Notes: generated from the sequence alone by a model not told the origin. DNA of 64,000 bases from Pararhodonellum marinum (GCF_015354735.1 NZ_JACEFJ010000010.1:1-64000), one strand, 5' to 3'. Numbered from the stretch's first letter, positions 8,201-18,349 are shown. Made by a program: numbers and translations.

Positions 8201-9118
8201 ACAGGCTTTGATCAACCTAACCCCATTACCATCACCGCCACTGATGTCAATGGCAATGTGACCACCTACACCTTCAACGTGACCATCATTGGAAGGATCA
8301 TTGAAGAAGTGATCGAGCCTGCGGTGATTACCGTACCATGGGGAACACCGATCAATACCCTTCCCTTGCCAATTAGGGTTGATGTTCGTTTTGTTTCAGG
8401 TCAAATCAGGCCTTACGTGGTCAATTGGATCATCGACAATTATGATGAGCTTGTGCCAGGAATATACCAAAACTCGGGAACTTTGGTTTTGCCGGATGAT
8501 GTATTGAATCCCAATAATCTTCAACCTGTCCTTACCATCATCGTGGAAGACAAACGGCCACCGGAAGACATTCTTTTGGACAACAATACATTTAAAGCGG
8601 CTATCAGCAACAACATCTTCGTAGGGACTTTCACCACGGTAGATCCGGATGACGACATCCACTTCTACGAATTGGTAGGTACCACAGGGGATAATCAATA
8701 TTTCTCGATCATTGATGATCAATTGTTCTGGACTTCTGATGAGGTGCTACCGGGTAGAACTGATTTTACCATTACGGTAAGCAGCACAGACCGTACTGGG
8801 AATACCATCACCAAATCCTTTACCATTATTAGGGAAATTCCAGGGTTGGATGAGTTGAAAATTGTCAATGTGTTCAGTCCAAATGATGATGGTGTCAATG
8901 ATGTGTGGAAGCTGGATGGCCTGAGGTTTTTCAATCAGGCCAGTGTAAGGGTATTTGAAAGAAGCGGCAAATTGATCTTCTCTTCTGATGAGACATCCTT
9001 CTCATGGGACGGAACTTACAATGGCAGAGAAATGGCTGCAGGAGCTTATTACTTCGTGATCGAACTTCCGGATACCGGTGAAAGATTAAGGGGTGTCCTG
9101 ACTTTATTGAGGGATTAA
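5288..9118 (+). CDS. Large secreted repeat protein with T9SS type B sorting domain
   Basis: This 1276-aa cell-surface or secreted protein starts at ATG 5288 because MKRLLLCLLFFFLLSTSHLFA is a clear signal peptide; the longer frame from 5228 is unlikely. After cadherin-like and Ig-like segments come five consecutive repeats of 81-83 aa (about residues 510-920), each with an NGS-x-DNC-like turn, an F-x-C-D-x-x-G motif and a closing VTVTD-x-x-GN strand. A hyalin-repeat-like unit and a cadherin-like segment follow. The last 85 residues (FSPNDDGVND, then a W-D-G-T motif and GAYYFVIEL) are the gliding-associated CHU_C domain, recognised by the type IX secretion system. The PorP/SprF gene 62 nt downstream is the expected partner. 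Probable role: adhesin; the ligand is unknown. Confidence 0.88.
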   Translation: MKRLLLCLLFFFLLSTSHLFATSDHFGFIEPPVVTNTPGKTIFVSGVGGVTIDPGITVSDPDSDNASMATIFLSNRPDGGEEFLLINPAFVNLALINGITVTYNFTSGELTLTGVAPFSVYQTLLSSLIYNNVKPVPDTQDRLVYFTVFDEDGNESNQGLKVIEITNVIAVITDVEVPLDGLYGIDDVLDFKVTFSRPVIVAGGTPFILLNIGGTLVRAEYVSGSGTNELVFRYIVEEGVIDLDGISIEAWIDLDGATIRDEVNDDANLSLSPLPDTSGILVDGIRPFVESITLPADGVYGICEDEPLVFTLNLNENVSVDTGAGTMVLELQLGSETVNATYDAAASSSNTLVFVYLIQESDQDGDGIQINQLLLNGTLITDQANNELVDTGFDNTEVFDPSGIIIDNTKPESPSITGITEDTGVSDEDGITSDQTLIISGTSPSAGTVIVYLDGVEIGETDVAGSGPWSFDYSGTSLAEGNYELSAALVDDRCNESELSAPFEITIDVTAPEAIGGDITVELGAGGLVSINPEDLNNGSTDNFTANADLIFEADITQFSCDQVGDNEVVLTVTDQAGNSSTTTVTVTVVDTNGPEAITQNITVTLDENGEASILPEDIDAGSTATCDTEADLILSLDKDFFTCADLGENTVQLTATDQNGNSVSAPAIVTVVDNLAPTAVVQNLTLTLDADGLVTVNPADVDNGSSDNCTPQDQLQFELSQNVFTCDDAGTNTVTFTVRDLSGNESTAQVTIIIQDDVAPVAIAQNITVELGADGTVSVTPNQVNNGSTDNCSDALVFTLDVDTFTCDDLGENPVVLTVTDPSGNSDTANAVVTVVNTAPPVIDLDPITVSLDANGQASISAEDISAGIQGACGIDDITLSQTEFDCGDIGNNAITVTVTDLQGNTTTATITVTVVDESGPVLSQLPGDQNVTGDISAQFTLPDYLADIVAVDNCGLASITQSPAAGTVLTGFDQPNPITITATDVNGNVTTYTFNVTIIGRIIEEVIEPAVITVPWGTPINTLPLPIRVDVRFVSGQIRPYVVNWIIDNYDELVPGIYQNSGTLVLPDDVLNPNNLQPVLTIIVEDKRPPEDILLDNNTFKAAISNNIFVGTFTTVDPDDDIHFYELVGTTGDNQYFSIIDDQLFWTSDEVLPGRTDFTITVSSTDRTGNTITKSFTIIREIPGLDELKIVNVFSPNDDGVNDVWKLDGLRFFNQASVRVFERSGKLIFSSDETSFSWDGTYNGREMAAGAYYFVIELPDTGERLRGVLTLLRD

Positions 9119-9180
9119 TTGGATATGATTGGTGAATTTAGGCAGATTGTTTTTATGAGATTTAAATTATTAGGTCAAAT

Positions 9181-10143
9181 ATGAGAAAGATTTTATGCAT
9201 AGCTGCGTTGTTTTTAGGACTCTGGGGGGGAGAGGCTAAGGCACAAGGCAGAAAATACATCAGTCAGTTTGGCTTTTTTAAGAACTACTACAACCCCGGT
9301 CTTACAGCTTACGAAGGCAGTACGGTAAGGGGATTTACCAGAAACCAATGGAGTGGCTTCGAAGGTGCACCACAGACCTATTTTGTAGGAACAGAATTGG
9401 ATATTTCCGAATTATTGGGTGATAGGGATCCTTATGTCATGGGAAGAAATGCCATTGGGCTCAATATCATGCATGATACTTATGGACCTTTCAGAGAAAC
9501 AGAGGTCATGCTAAGTTATGCGAATAGAATTAGGTTGACAGAGGTCCATAACCTCCGTTTTGGCGTAGGCGTTTCTTATTCTGCCATTCGATTGGACGGC
9601 GCTTCTCTGACACCTGATGAAGAAAATGACCCTGTTTTGAACAAATACCTTGGTGGTTTTGCCAATATGAGCATGATGGATTTCAACTTTGGCATTGCCC
9701 TGACTCATGAATTGTATTACCTCGGCTATGCCATCCATAATGCCAGCCGGGGTGGAATTACATCAGGGGATGTTTTCTTTGATGATGTTCGGCCTCATTC
9801 TGTTTTTTCCGGTGGATTTCGTCAATTGCTCAATCCAAATATCAGCTTGGTTGTCAATGGCATGTACCGTACCCAAAATGACCTTCCTGGGAATATGGAA
9901 TTCAATACCAAACTGCTGTTAATGGATTCTTTTTGGATAGGCGGAGGACATAGGTTCGATTATTCAACCAACCTTCAGGTAGGTTTTTTGGTGCTCAATG
10001 ACATTCTAAGAGTGGGCTACATCTATGAATTTGGAACCGGTGCCGGGCAGTTTATGCAAGGGGTAACCAATGAATTCACAGTAACCTACAACATCTTCAG
10101 GGATTACAACAGGATCAGGCAAAAGGAAGTATTGATCTGGTAA
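9181..10143 (+). CDS. PorP/SprF family type IX secretion membrane protein
   Basis: This 320-aa outer-membrane protein of the PorP/SprF family has a signal peptide (MRKILCIAALFLGLWGGEAKAQ) and a beta-barrel pattern of alternating residues ending in an aromatic-rich C-terminus. Family hallmarks are the early YYNPGLTA and FTRNQWSGFEGAPQTYF. In Flavobacterium SprF is needed for secretion of SprB, and genes of this family usually follow a CHU_C-domain cargo gene, as here. The cargo stop and this start are 62 nt apart with no terminator between, so the two form an operon. A strong hairpin terminator follows. Confidence 0.9.
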   Translation: MRKILCIAALFLGLWGGEAKAQGRKYISQFGFFKNYYNPGLTAYEGSTVRGFTRNQWSGFEGAPQTYFVGTELDISELLGDRDPYVMGRNAIGLNIMHDTYGPFRETEVMLSYANRIRLTEVHNLRFGVGVSYSAIRLDGASLTPDEENDPVLNKYLGGFANMSMMDFNFGIALTHELYYLGYAIHNASRGGITSGDVFFDDVRPHSVFSGGFRQLLNPNISLVVNGMYRTQNDLPGNMEFNTKLLLMDSFWIGGGHRFDYSTNLQVGFLVLNDILRVGYIYEFGTGAGQFMQGVTNEFTVTYNIFRDYNRIRQKEVLIW

Positions 10144-10156
10144 GCAGACATAAAAC

Positions 10157-10181
10157 GCCTTTTTCGAAAGGCTTTTTTTTT
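10157..10181 (+). terminator. Terminator of the cargo-PorP operon
   Basis: Stem gcctttttcgaaaggc: 6-bp arms at 10157-10162 and 10167-10172 close a ttcg tetraloop, followed by nine T residues. It begins 13 nt after the stop codon. Confidence 0.85.
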
Positions 10182-10245
10182 GTGTCTTCGGAATTTTTAA
10201 ACGCGATGTATTTCAAGTTAAATTATGAAGCCCTATCTTCGGGGC

Positions 10246-11313
10246 ATGAAATTTTTAATCACCGGAGCAGCAGGTTTTATCGGGTATCACCTGTCGGAAA
10301 AATTGCTTGATCGTGGAGATCAAGTCATAGGCCTTGACAACATCAATGACTATTATGACCCCAGTTTGAAAGAGGAAAGACTCAGGAATTTGGGGGTCTC
10401 AAGTGCCGATTTACCCTGGCATCAATTGACACCCTCATCAAAAAACAAGGGGTTTTCATTCTTCAGGTCTAATTTGGAAGACAAAGCCGAGTTGGACGCG
10501 CTTTTTGCACGCGAAAAATTTGATGTGGTCGTTAACCTGGCTGCACAGGCAGGGGTGAGGTACTCACTAGAAAACCCTAAGGCATATATTGATGCAAATA
10601 TTGTGGGATTTCTCAATATCCTCGAAGCCTGCAGAAACCATCCTGTCAAGCACTTGGTGTATGCTTCATCCAGTTCGGTTTATGGCTCCAATACCTTGAT
10701 GCCGTTTTCCACCGGGCACAATGTAGATCACCCGGTCAGCCTGTATGCTGCTACTAAGAAATCCAATGAACTGATGGCCCATACTTACAGCCATCTTTTT
10801 CAAATCCCAACTACTGGATTGCGGTTCTTTACAGTTTATGGGCCATGGGGGAGACCAGATATGGCTCTTTTTCTCTTTACCAAAGCCATCACGGAAGGAA
10901 AACCAATCAAGGTTTTTAATTTCGGAGAAATGAGAAGGGATTTTACTTACATCGATGACATCGTAGAAGGGATTATTCGGGTGGCTGACCGCCCTGCCAA
11001 AGGCAGTACCTCTTGGGATAGTTCCAGCCCCAGTCCGGATACCTCCTATGCCCCTTATAAAGTTTACAATATTGGCAACAGTTCTCCGGTAAGGCTGATG
11101 GATTTTATTCATGCCATTGAAGCGGCCCTTGGCAAGAAAGCCACATTAGATCTTCTTCCCCTTCAACCGGGTGATGTGCCAGCTTCACATGCCAATGTGG
11201 ATGACTTGGTCAGAGATACCGGATACAAACCAGATACCCCTATTGAAAAAGGCGTGCAGGCCTTTATTGATTGGTACGTCAAATATTACAACCCTCAAGA
11301 AAAAAAGGCATGA
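10246..11313 (+). CDS. NAD-dependent epimerase, UDP-glucuronate 4-epimerase type
   Basis: This 355-aa extended short-chain dehydrogenase would interconvert UDP-glucuronate and UDP-galacturonate for surface polysaccharide. The nucleotide-binding motif is TGAAGFIG (residues 5-12). The catalytic tetrad pieces are SSSSVYG and YAATKKSNE. The [18 protein letters not shown] segment and [18 protein letters not shown] are typical of the LpsL/CapI-type glucuronate epimerases. I start at ATG 10246, since the Rossmann strand begins at once; the frame opens at 10225. The end overlaps the start of rfbB by 4 nt (ATGA), implying translational coupling. The exact sugar is inferred. Confidence 0.85.
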   Translation: MKFLITGAAGFIGYHLSEKLLDRGDQVIGLDNINDYYDPSLKEERLRNLGVSSADLPWHQLTPSSKNKGFSFFRSNLEDKAELDALFAREKFDVVVNLAAQAGVRYSLENPKAYIDANIVGFLNILEACRNHPVKHLVYASSSSVYGSNTLMPFSTGHNVDHPVSLYAATKKSNELMAHTYSHLFQIPTTGLRFFTVYGPWGRPDMALFLFTKAITEGKPIKVFNFGEMRRDFTYIDDIVEGIIRVADRPAKGSTSWDSSSPSPDTSYAPYKVYNIGNSSPVRLMDFIHAIEAALGKKATLDLLPLQPGDVPASHANVDDLVRDTGYKPDTPIEKGVQAFIDWYVKYYNPQEKKA

Positions 11314-12356
11314 AATCCATTCTGATAACCGGTGGCGCTGGATTCATAGGCTCCCACGTAGTAAAGCTTTTTGTCAGGAAATACCCTGATTATAGAATCA
11401 TCAATTTGGATTGCCTGACCTACGCCGGGAATCTGGAAAATCTCAAAGAAGTGGAGCATGCTTCAAATTACCATTTCTCAAAAATCAATATTTTGGATGA
11501 GGATTCACTTAGAAAGGTTTTTAATGATTTTCAGATAACCGATGTGATCCATCTGGCAGCCGAATCCCACGTAGATCGTTCCATTACCGATCCGCTGGCT
11601 TTCGTAAGGACCAATGTCATTGGCACGGTAAACCTATTGAATGCAGCCAAAAGCTTCTGGAAAAATCCGGAAGGCCATCTGTTTTACCATGTTTCTACCG
11701 ATGAGGTGTATGGCTCTCTGGATGATGGAGGTTTTTTCACAGAAACCACCCCATACGATCCGCAATCACCTTATTCTGCTTCAAAGGCAGCTTCAGACCA
11801 TTTCGTCAGGGCCTATGCCAATACATATAAACTGAATATGGTGATCAGTAATTGTTCCAACAATTACGGACCCAATCAATTTCCTGAAAAATTGATTCCC
11901 TTGTGTATTCACAACATCAAACACAACAAACCGCTTCCGGTATACGGTAAAGGAGAAAATATCAGGGATTGGCTGTATGTGGAAGATCATGCGACGGCAA
12001 TAGATAAAGTGTTTCACCATGGCAAATCGGGAGAAACCTACAACATAGGCGGTTTCAACGAATGGAAAAACATCGATATAGTCCACCTGCTTTGTCAAAA
12101 AATGGACGAAATCCTAGGCAGGGAATCAGGAACATCCGAAAAGTTGATCACGTTCGTCAAGGATCGAGCAGGTCATGATTTGAGGTATGCAATAGATGCA
12201 AGTAAAATACAGCAGGAATTGGGTTGGGAACCCTCATTGCAGTTTGAGGAGGGTATCCACAAAACCATTCTTTGGTATTTGGAAAATGAGACTTGGCTGG
12301 AACATGTTACCTCCGGAGATTACCAAAAATACTATGAGGCCCACTACGGCCATTAA
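11310..12356 (+). CDS. rfbB: dTDP-glucose 4,6-dehydratase
   Basis: This 348-aa enzyme converts dTDP-glucose to dTDP-4-keto-6-deoxyglucose, the branch point to rhamnose and other deoxysugars. [10 protein letters not shown] (residues 7-16) binds NAD. The catalytic Asp-Glu pair is in [11 protein letters not shown], and [10 protein letters not shown] supplies Tyr and Lys. The length equals that of typical RfbB/RmlB. No rfbA, rfbC or rfbD is adjacent, so the pathway must be completed elsewhere. ATG 11310 overlaps the epimerase stop; the frame extends upstream but only within the epimerase gene. Confidence 0.93.
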   Translation: MKSILITGGAGFIGSHVVKLFVRKYPDYRIINLDCLTYAGNLENLKEVEHASNYHFSKINILDEDSLRKVFNDFQITDVIHLAAESHVDRSITDPLAFVRTNVIGTVNLLNAAKSFWKNPEGHLFYHVSTDEVYGSLDDGGFFTETTPYDPQSPYSASKAASDHFVRAYANTYKLNMVISNCSNNYGPNQFPEKLIPLCIHNIKHNKPLPVYGKGENIRDWLYVEDHATAIDKVFHHGKSGETYNIGGFNEWKNIDIVHLLCQKMDEILGRESGTSEKLITFVKDRAGHDLRYAIDASKIQQELGWEPSLQFEEGIHKTILWYLENETWLEHVTSGDYQKYYEAHYGH

Positions 12357-12374
12357 GCCACAAAATTTTATGGT

Positions 12375-13553
12375 TTAGGTCTGTTCCGCATCAGCTGATT
12401 GATGGGACAAAATAAATTGGTTGTATTCCTTCAGTATGGCTTCATGCATGTCTTTGCGTTGGTATTTCTGAAGGACCTCCTGATGCAGCTTTTCTGACAT
12501 TTCCATCATGACATCCCTTTTTATATAAGCAAACTCCAGCGCTTCCTGCAATACTTCCGTTTTCTTGACGGGAAATACCAGACCTGTTTTTTTCTGAACA
12601 ATTAAGTCAGTATTTCCCGGTATGTCTGAACAGATAACAGGCAGCTGCATTGCACCTGCTTCTAGAATAACGTTGGGGAATCCTTCCCGATGAGAAGCAT
12701 GGACCAAAACGTCCGCAATGGCCATGTAATGTTCCACATGATCCGTCCAGTCCAGCTGAATGATTTTAGGGTGGTCTTCAATTTTACGCTTGATCTCTCC
12801 TGAAATCGGATTGAGATCCTGTTCAAATGCACCGAGAAGAACCAGTTTGGATTTATTGACAATTTTGGACTTCAGAAAGGCATTGACGAGGTCTTCTATA
12901 CCCTTGTCAAGAACCAGACGGCCTACAGCCAAGAGGATAAACTCGTTATCACCCGGCATTACCCGCATCATGGCGGCCACCAGGTGATTTTCCTTCAAGT
13001 TGTCCCGGTTGAATTTTTCACTGTTGACTCCGTTGGATGAACCGTTACCGATGACCCTAAGCTTCTCTGATTCACAAAGTTTTTCGGAAAGGATAAATTT
13101 TTCGAGAGAGGGTGCATTGGCCCATACCTGTGTGGCAAAGCGATAAGTCAGCTTTTCCATGGCTACCAAAAGTTTCTTTTTCTGTTTCTGGGATACCACG
13201 TAAGGAAGCCCGGCTACAGTATGAATACGGACCTTTACACCTGCCAATCTTGCTGCCAGCATAGAAAGTAGCCCTGCTTTAGGCGTGTGGGAATGGACAA
13301 TGTCTGGTTTTTCTTTTACAAATAGCCTGTAAAGCAACCAAAGGCAATACAGGTCTTGGAAAGGGGTGATTTTTCGGGTGAATGGTATTACATGATGTTC
13401 ACAGCCTTCTCTACGGGTAATTTCATTGATTTCCCTACCATCTGCACTGACCATGACCACATCCCAACCGGCCGACTTCATGAATTTCATCTGATCGGTC
13501 AACAATAATTTTAAGGAAAGGGGGACCGTAGTGACACGGATCAATTTTGGCAT
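12375..13553 (-). CDS. Glycosyltransferase family 4 protein
   Basis: This 392-aa cytoplasmic GT-B enzyme probably transfers a sugar to a lipid-linked or polysaccharide acceptor. The N-terminal domain holds HSHTPKAGLLSMLAARLAGV. The C-terminal donor-binding domain holds VGRLVLDKGIEDLV and the GT4 signature HREGFPNVILEAGAMQLP, with the E-x7-E-like motif. The start is ATG 13553; a TTG nine codons earlier (13580) is less likely. The gene converges with rfbB with only 18 nt between stop codons. Donor and acceptor cannot be read from sequence, but the nucleotide-sugar genes beside it suggest exopolysaccharide or O-glycan assembly. Confidence 0.87.
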   Translation of the reverse strand: MPKLIRVTTVPLSLKLLLTDQMKFMKSAGWDVVMVSADGREINEITRREGCEHHVIPFTRKITPFQDLYCLWLLYRLFVKEKPDIVHSHTPKAGLLSMLAARLAGVKVRIHTVAGLPYVVSQKQKKKLLVAMEKLTYRFATQVWANAPSLEKFILSEKLCESEKLRVIGNGSSNGVNSEKFNRDNLKENHLVAAMMRVMPGDNEFILLAVGRLVLDKGIEDLVNAFLKSKIVNKSKLVLLGAFEQDLNPISGEIKRKIEDHPKIIQLDWTDHVEHYMAIADVLVHASHREGFPNVILEAGAMQLPVICSDIPGNTDLIVQKKTGLVFPVKKTEVLQEALEFAYIKRDVMMEMSEKLHQEVLQKYQRKDMHEAILKEYNQFILSHQSADAEQT

Positions 13554-13640
13554 TGCTGTGTTTTCATTTACTTTAAACAAATATAGGTGTTAAGTCCAAG
13601 GATTAACCTGATTGATACGCAGAAAGAAGACATGTATTGG

Positions 13641-16619
13641 TTAATTTCTGTTTAAAGGCAATCTGCTCCCGGAACCCATTATCGTGTCGCTGTTGAGTTG
13701 GACTCTCTCCGCCACATCTTCATAGCCTCTTTCTTTAAGTAATGGGATAAAGGTGGCAAAGTAACGGATCATTTCATATGAAACCGATGCTTCCCGGTCT
13801 AGATCTCTTCCTGTTTCCGAATAGAACTCAAGCATTTGAACAGACCTTTTTGAAATAACATCGATGATTTCAATGGCTCTTTCGTCTTCTCCGATCTCGA
13901 ACAGGAGGGGAACAGACTGCCCGCTCGCCACATCATAAGGGATCGCCTCATGTGGGAAACGTTCCAAACTCATTAATTGTATTTCGGCAGCTCTTTCTAA
14001 GTCATCTTCTTGAAGCAAGGCAATCGTCAGACTGTTCAACGCACTTCTGTGGTTGGAAGTAAATCGTCTATATTCATCATCATAATACACCTCAGGGTTA
14101 TCCATGCTTCGGTAAGCAAATTTTTCCGTGAAATTTTCATAGGCAATGTCCGTATCCACCAACTCTTCCATGTACTGAGGTTTTTGGATGGGCAAAAGAC
14201 GATAAGTCAAACCCTCCATTACGGTATTATTGGCAAGATCCAACCCGATGGTTGCCATGGAGGTATTGTTGAAATAGATAGGCCTTTCCCAGTTATTGGA
14301 AACAATCAAATCCATTAACATGAGCGTGCCTTTGGTCACGTAGTTCCCTTTGACCCTAAGGTTCATTTGGTCTACTATCAGCCCTTCCATATGTACAGGT
14401 ACAATCCCTTTAGACATGATTTCAGCAGAATCTATCTCCAGAATCAGATTCCTCGAAGGGACTAAATTGATGGAAGTCTTGAAACTGGAGGCCATTTTGA
14501 GCAGTTCACTGTCATTGCGAATCAGCTTCAGGTACTCTTTGGCTGAGATGGCTTCCAGTTGCTCCCGTACATAGAGCACATCATTGACCCCTTTTTTGAA
14601 ATTCCTGTATTCCAAAGAAAACGGCAATGCAGCAGATTCGTTGACGGGTCTTGTCATTTGTTCGACATACCAGTCCGTATCGAAATAGCTGAGTACAATC
14701 ACCCTTACATCAGTTCTAAAGCCTTCCACTTCCTGCACATACCAAAGAGGAAAGGTGTCGTTGTCCCCACCTGTGAAGAGAATGGCATTCTCAGCACAGG
14801 ATGCAAGAAAATTTCGGGCAGAATCTACAGAGAAAAATCGGTCACTTCTGTCATGGTCATTCCAGTTTTGGAACGCCATAATGGTAGGAATAGGGAAGGT
14901 CAAAAGGGTAGCCGCAAGCGAGGCAATTACAAGATTCTTGCTAAGTTTACCTATCTGATGGGCAATCCACATCACTCCCATCCCAGCCCAAATCGCAAAG
15001 GCGTAAAACGAACCCACATAGATGTAATCCCGCTCCCTGGGCTCCACCGGAGGGGAATTGAGGTACAGTACCAAAACCACCCCCATCATGAGGAATAACA
15101 TCAGCGTAACCCAAAATGACTTGGGGTCATACTTGGCCTGGAAAATCAAACCGATGATGCCCAAAATCAACGGTAGCATCCAATAGTTGTTGTGTGCTTT
15201 GTTGTCTTTGATATAATCCGGATAGTTTTTGGATAATTTATCCGTAATTCCCACCCAAGGTGCATCGGAATAATCACTTTCGCGACCTGAAAAATTCCAC
15301 ATAAAATAACGCCAATACATGTGACCGAGTTGATGGGAAAACATAAAGTAAATGTTGTCCCCAAAAGAAGGAACCTGCCCTTCTCTCAGGCCTAATTTGG
15401 ACCTGTAGATTTGCTTATGCCGCTCTTGGGTGGAATAAATTCTGGGTAAAATGGTGGTTTGGCTTGGGTCATAAACATTCACCAGATTATAATCCACGAT
15501 TTCGTATTTTTCTTCGCCTTTGGCATATACTGGAGATCCCTCTTTTTGATCCACCACCTCAGCAGTGAAATATTGACCATGAATTAGCGGTCTATACCCG
15601 TACTGTTCCCTTTTAAGATAACTTACAAAGCTGACAATGTCTTTAGGGGCATTTTCATTGATGATGGGGTCTTGGTTTGCACGAATTACAATCAGAGAAT
15701 AAGAACTATAACCGATAAGGATAAAGGTCAAAGAAAGCAACACGGTATTCAGTACAACTTTTTTATGTAAAATGCTGTAGCGAAGCGCATAAACCAGTGC
15801 ACCGACAAATAAAATAATAAAGAAAATGATGCCACTACCGAAAGGCAAGCCAATGCTGTTTACAAAAAAGATCTCCATAGATCCCGCAAGTCCGGGAAGT
15901 CCTGCGATGATGATGTTGTTGATGATGATAAGGGCTATTCCACCAAGGATAATGGCTATAATGGCTCCTTTCAGATTTGGATTTGGGTATTTTTTGAAAT
16001 AAACAATTAAGGCCAAAGCAGGCAAGGTAACCAGATTAAGCAAGTGAACGCCGATCGATAAGCCAACGAGATAGGCAATGAAGATCATGTACTTGTTTTC
16101 AGCCTTGGGGTCTTCAATGACATCCCATTTCAGGAAAGCCCAAATAACAATTGCAGTAAAAAAAGAGGACATGGCATAGACTTCAGCCTCAACAGCGGAG
16201 AACCAAAAGCTATCTGAAAAGGTATAAATCAGTGAGCCGATGATACCGGCACCCATCAGCATGAGCGTTTGACCGCTGCTTTCCGATTCTTTTTTGATCT
16301 GAAAAAGCTTTCTTCCCAACAAGGTGATGGACCAGAAAAGGAATAAAATGGTAAAACCGGAAAACAAAGCACTTCCAATATTCATCCAATAGGCCACATT
16401 CAACCCATCTCCAAAAGCAAACATACCAAACATCCTGTAGATCAGTAAAAAGAAAGGGGCGCCTGGAGGGTGGGGTACCTGAAGTTTATAGGAAACAGCG
16501 ATGAACTCTCCCGGATCCCAAAAACTGGCTGTTTCTTCGACAGTAAAAACATATACCAATGTGGCAATGACAAAAACAACCCATCCGGTGAGGTTGTTTA
16601 CCTTTTTATAATCTAGCAT
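13641..16619 (-). CDS. DUF2723 / TMEM260-like membrane protein
   Basis: This 992-aa polytopic membrane protein has about a dozen transmembrane segments in its N-terminal two thirds and a soluble C-terminal part. The conserved N-terminal block has ETASFWDPGEF with acidic residues D35 and E38 just after the first membrane helix, followed by QVPHPPGAPFF; this resembles the catalytic loop of GT-C glycosyltransferases. Eukaryotic TMEM260, of the same family, has been reported as a protein O-mannosyltransferase. Bacteroidota glycosylate secreted proteins, so a role in protein O-glycosylation is plausible but inferred. The open frame runs to 16751; I chose ATG 16619 because the first helix follows directly, as in relatives. 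Confidence 0.8.
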   Translation of the reverse strand: MLDYKKVNNLTGWVVFVIATLVYVFTVEETASFWDPGEFIAVSYKLQVPHPPGAPFFLLIYRMFGMFAFGDGLNVAYWMNIGSALFSGFTILFLFWSITLLGRKLFQIKKESESSGQTLMLMGAGIIGSLIYTFSDSFWFSAVEAEVYAMSSFFTAIVIWAFLKWDVIEDPKAENKYMIFIAYLVGLSIGVHLLNLVTLPALALIVYFKKYPNPNLKGAIIAIILGGIALIIINNIIIAGLPGLAGSMEIFFVNSIGLPFGSGIIFFIILFVGALVYALRYSILHKKVVLNTVLLSLTFILIGYSSYSLIVIRANQDPIINENAPKDIVSFVSYLKREQYGYRPLIHGQYFTAEVVDQKEGSPVYAKGEEKYEIVDYNLVNVYDPSQTTILPRIYSTQERHKQIYRSKLGLREGQVPSFGDNIYFMFSHQLGHMYWRYFMWNFSGRESDYSDAPWVGITDKLSKNYPDYIKDNKAHNNYWMLPLILGIIGLIFQAKYDPKSFWVTLMLFLMMGVVLVLYLNSPPVEPRERDYIYVGSFYAFAIWAGMGVMWIAHQIGKLSKNLVIASLAATLLTFPIPTIMAFQNWNDHDRSDRFFSVDSARNFLASCAENAILFTGGDNDTFPLWYVQEVEGFRTDVRVIVLSYFDTDWYVEQMTRPVNESAALPFSLEYRNFKKGVNDVLYVREQLEAISAKEYLKLIRNDSELLKMASSFKTSINLVPSRNLILEIDSAEIMSKGIVPVHMEGLIVDQMNLRVKGNYVTKGTLMLMDLIVSNNWERPIYFNNTSMATIGLDLANNTVMEGLTYRLLPIQKPQYMEELVDTDIAYENFTEKFAYRSMDNPEVYYDDEYRRFTSNHRSALNSLTIALLQEDDLERAAEIQLMSLERFPHEAIPYDVASGQSVPLLFEIGEDERAIEIIDVISKRSVQMLEFYSETGRDLDREASVSYEMIRYFATFIPLLKERGYEDVAERVQLNSDTIMGSGSRLPLNRN

Positions 16620-16876
16620 TTTGATTAATTGGTTACGAAAGGCGAAAATAAAAAAATATTCAGGAATAATGGGGAAATTAACAGTTTTTAAAGTCATCGA
16701 TGGCCATAAGTTGACGCTTTGTTTGGACAATGGCACAAAGGGTCGTTGCAAAAGAATTGCGGAAACCGACTTTCTTTAATTCTACCTGAATGCAATTTTT
16801 CATTCTAAGCTTAAGTTAGGGGTTGTGTCTACGGCATTGGACAAACATTCAAACGATCAAGGAGTTTAACTAAGGC

Positions 16877-18334
16877 ATGCAGAATATCAATGTAGTTTGG
16901 TTCAAAAGAGACCTTAGGTTAAAAGACCATAAGGCTTTAAAGACAGCGATTGAATCTCATTTGCCTATTCTATTGCTCTATTGCTTCGAACCTTCTTTGG
17001 TTAATGCACCTCAATCTGATGACAGGCATTGGCGTTTCGTTTTTCAAAGTATCCAAGACTTAAACACACAACTACAGCCCTTTAATACCAAAATTCATGT
17101 GTTTTTTAATGAGCTTCCTGAGGTTTTTCAAATGCTCAATTCACATTTCAGTATCCAACAGGTATTTTCCCATGAAGAAACCGGGATCCTTTTGACTTTC
17201 GAAAGGGATAAACGGATGAAGGAATGGTTTTCTGAAGTTGGAATTGATTGGAATGAGTTTCCTCAAAACGGCGTGAAGAGAGGTAGAAAAAACAGAAAGG
17301 ATTGGAGTGAACAGTGGTATGCATTTATGGGAGCAAAAACCGAGAACCCCATATTGGATAAGGCTGAATTTGTAAATCTACTTGGTTCAATATGCGAAGG
17401 GGAATTACCATTCTCTTGGCAGGAGTCACAGCCCAAAATGCAAAAAGGTGGGGAGTTGACCGCAAAAAGATATTTTGATTCCTTTTTCGGCGATAGGTTC
17501 AGACAGTACAACAAGTTTATCAGTAAGCCTTTGTTATCCAGAAGAAGCTGTAGTAGGCTTTCCCCATATTTGGCATGGGGGAACCTTTCCATAAGGCAGG
17601 TGTACCAAAAAGCTGAAGCGGTAAAAAAGGAAAGTAAATTCAAAGGCAATTTGAATAACTTTCAGTCAAGATTGCGTTGGCATTGTCACTTTATGCAAAA
17701 ATTTGAAATGGAGTGCAGGATGGAGTTTGAAAATGTCAACAAAGGTTTTGACCACCTAAACCGGAGCCATGACCCAGCAAAATTCGATGCATGGTCAAAA
17801 GGAGAAACAGGCTTCCCTCTGATAGATGCCTGTATGCGTTGTGTCCAGCAAACCGGGTATCTCAATTTTAGGATGAGGGCAATGGTGGTGTCGTTTTTGA
17901 CCCATCATCTTTGGCAGGATTGGAAGGCAGGGGCCACCTATCTTGCTAAGCAATTTTTGGATTTTGAACCCGGTATACATTACCCACAGATTCAAATGCA
18001 AGCCGGATTGACGGGCATCAATACGGTGAGAATATATAATCCGGTCAAACAATCCATAGACCATGATCCTGAGGGTTTGTTTATCAAAATGTGGGTACCG
18101 GAACTCGCAGAGGTCCCGGTTTCTTTTATCCATGAACCATGGAAAATGACGGAGATGGAACAAAGCTTGTACGGTTTTAAACTGGGGGTGGATTATCCTC
18201 TCCCTATCATTCACCTTGAGGCGGCCGGAAAATTTGCCCGGGAACATATATGGAAGGCCCAGCAAAATGCTCTAGTAAAAAAAGAAGCAAAAAGAATTTT
18301 GGATGTCCATACCACTGCCAATAGGTGGGTTTGA
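16877..18334 (+). CDS. Cryptochrome/photolyase family protein
   Basis: This 485-aa flavoprotein has the N-terminal photolyase alpha/beta domain ([13 protein letters not shown], residues 6-18) and the C-terminal FAD-binding domain. In the latter, [29 protein letters not shown] and [17 protein letters not shown] are visible. The classical W-R-x-F segment is here [18 protein letters not shown], the variant found in the photolyase-like clade that often neighbours DUF2256. It probably binds FAD and acts in light-dependent DNA repair or light sensing; which of these cannot be settled from sequence. The DUF2256 gene follows after 15 nt. Confidence 0.9.
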   Translation: MQNINVVWFKRDLRLKDHKALKTAIESHLPILLLYCFEPSLVNAPQSDDRHWRFVFQSIQDLNTQLQPFNTKIHVFFNELPEVFQMLNSHFSIQQVFSHEETGILLTFERDKRMKEWFSEVGIDWNEFPQNGVKRGRKNRKDWSEQWYAFMGAKTENPILDKAEFVNLLGSICEGELPFSWQESQPKMQKGGELTAKRYFDSFFGDRFRQYNKFISKPLLSRRSCSRLSPYLAWGNLSIRQVYQKAEAVKKESKFKGNLNNFQSRLRWHCHFMQKFEMECRMEFENVNKGFDHLNRSHDPAKFDAWSKGETGFPLIDACMRCVQQTGYLNFRMRAMVVSFLTHHLWQDWKAGATYLAKQFLDFEPGIHYPQIQMQAGLTGINTVRIYNPVKQSIDHDPEGLFIKMWVPELAEVPVSFIHEPWKMTEMEQSLYGFKLGVDYPLPIIHLEAAGKFAREHIWKAQQNALVKKEAKRILDVHTTANRWV

Positions 18335-18349
18335 TGAAAAACACAGCAA

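Noticed and set aside
14010-15098. Plus-strand open frames of 102-179 codons opposite the DUF2723 gene
   Set aside because: They are antisense shadows of the membrane protein gene, without start context or family motifs.
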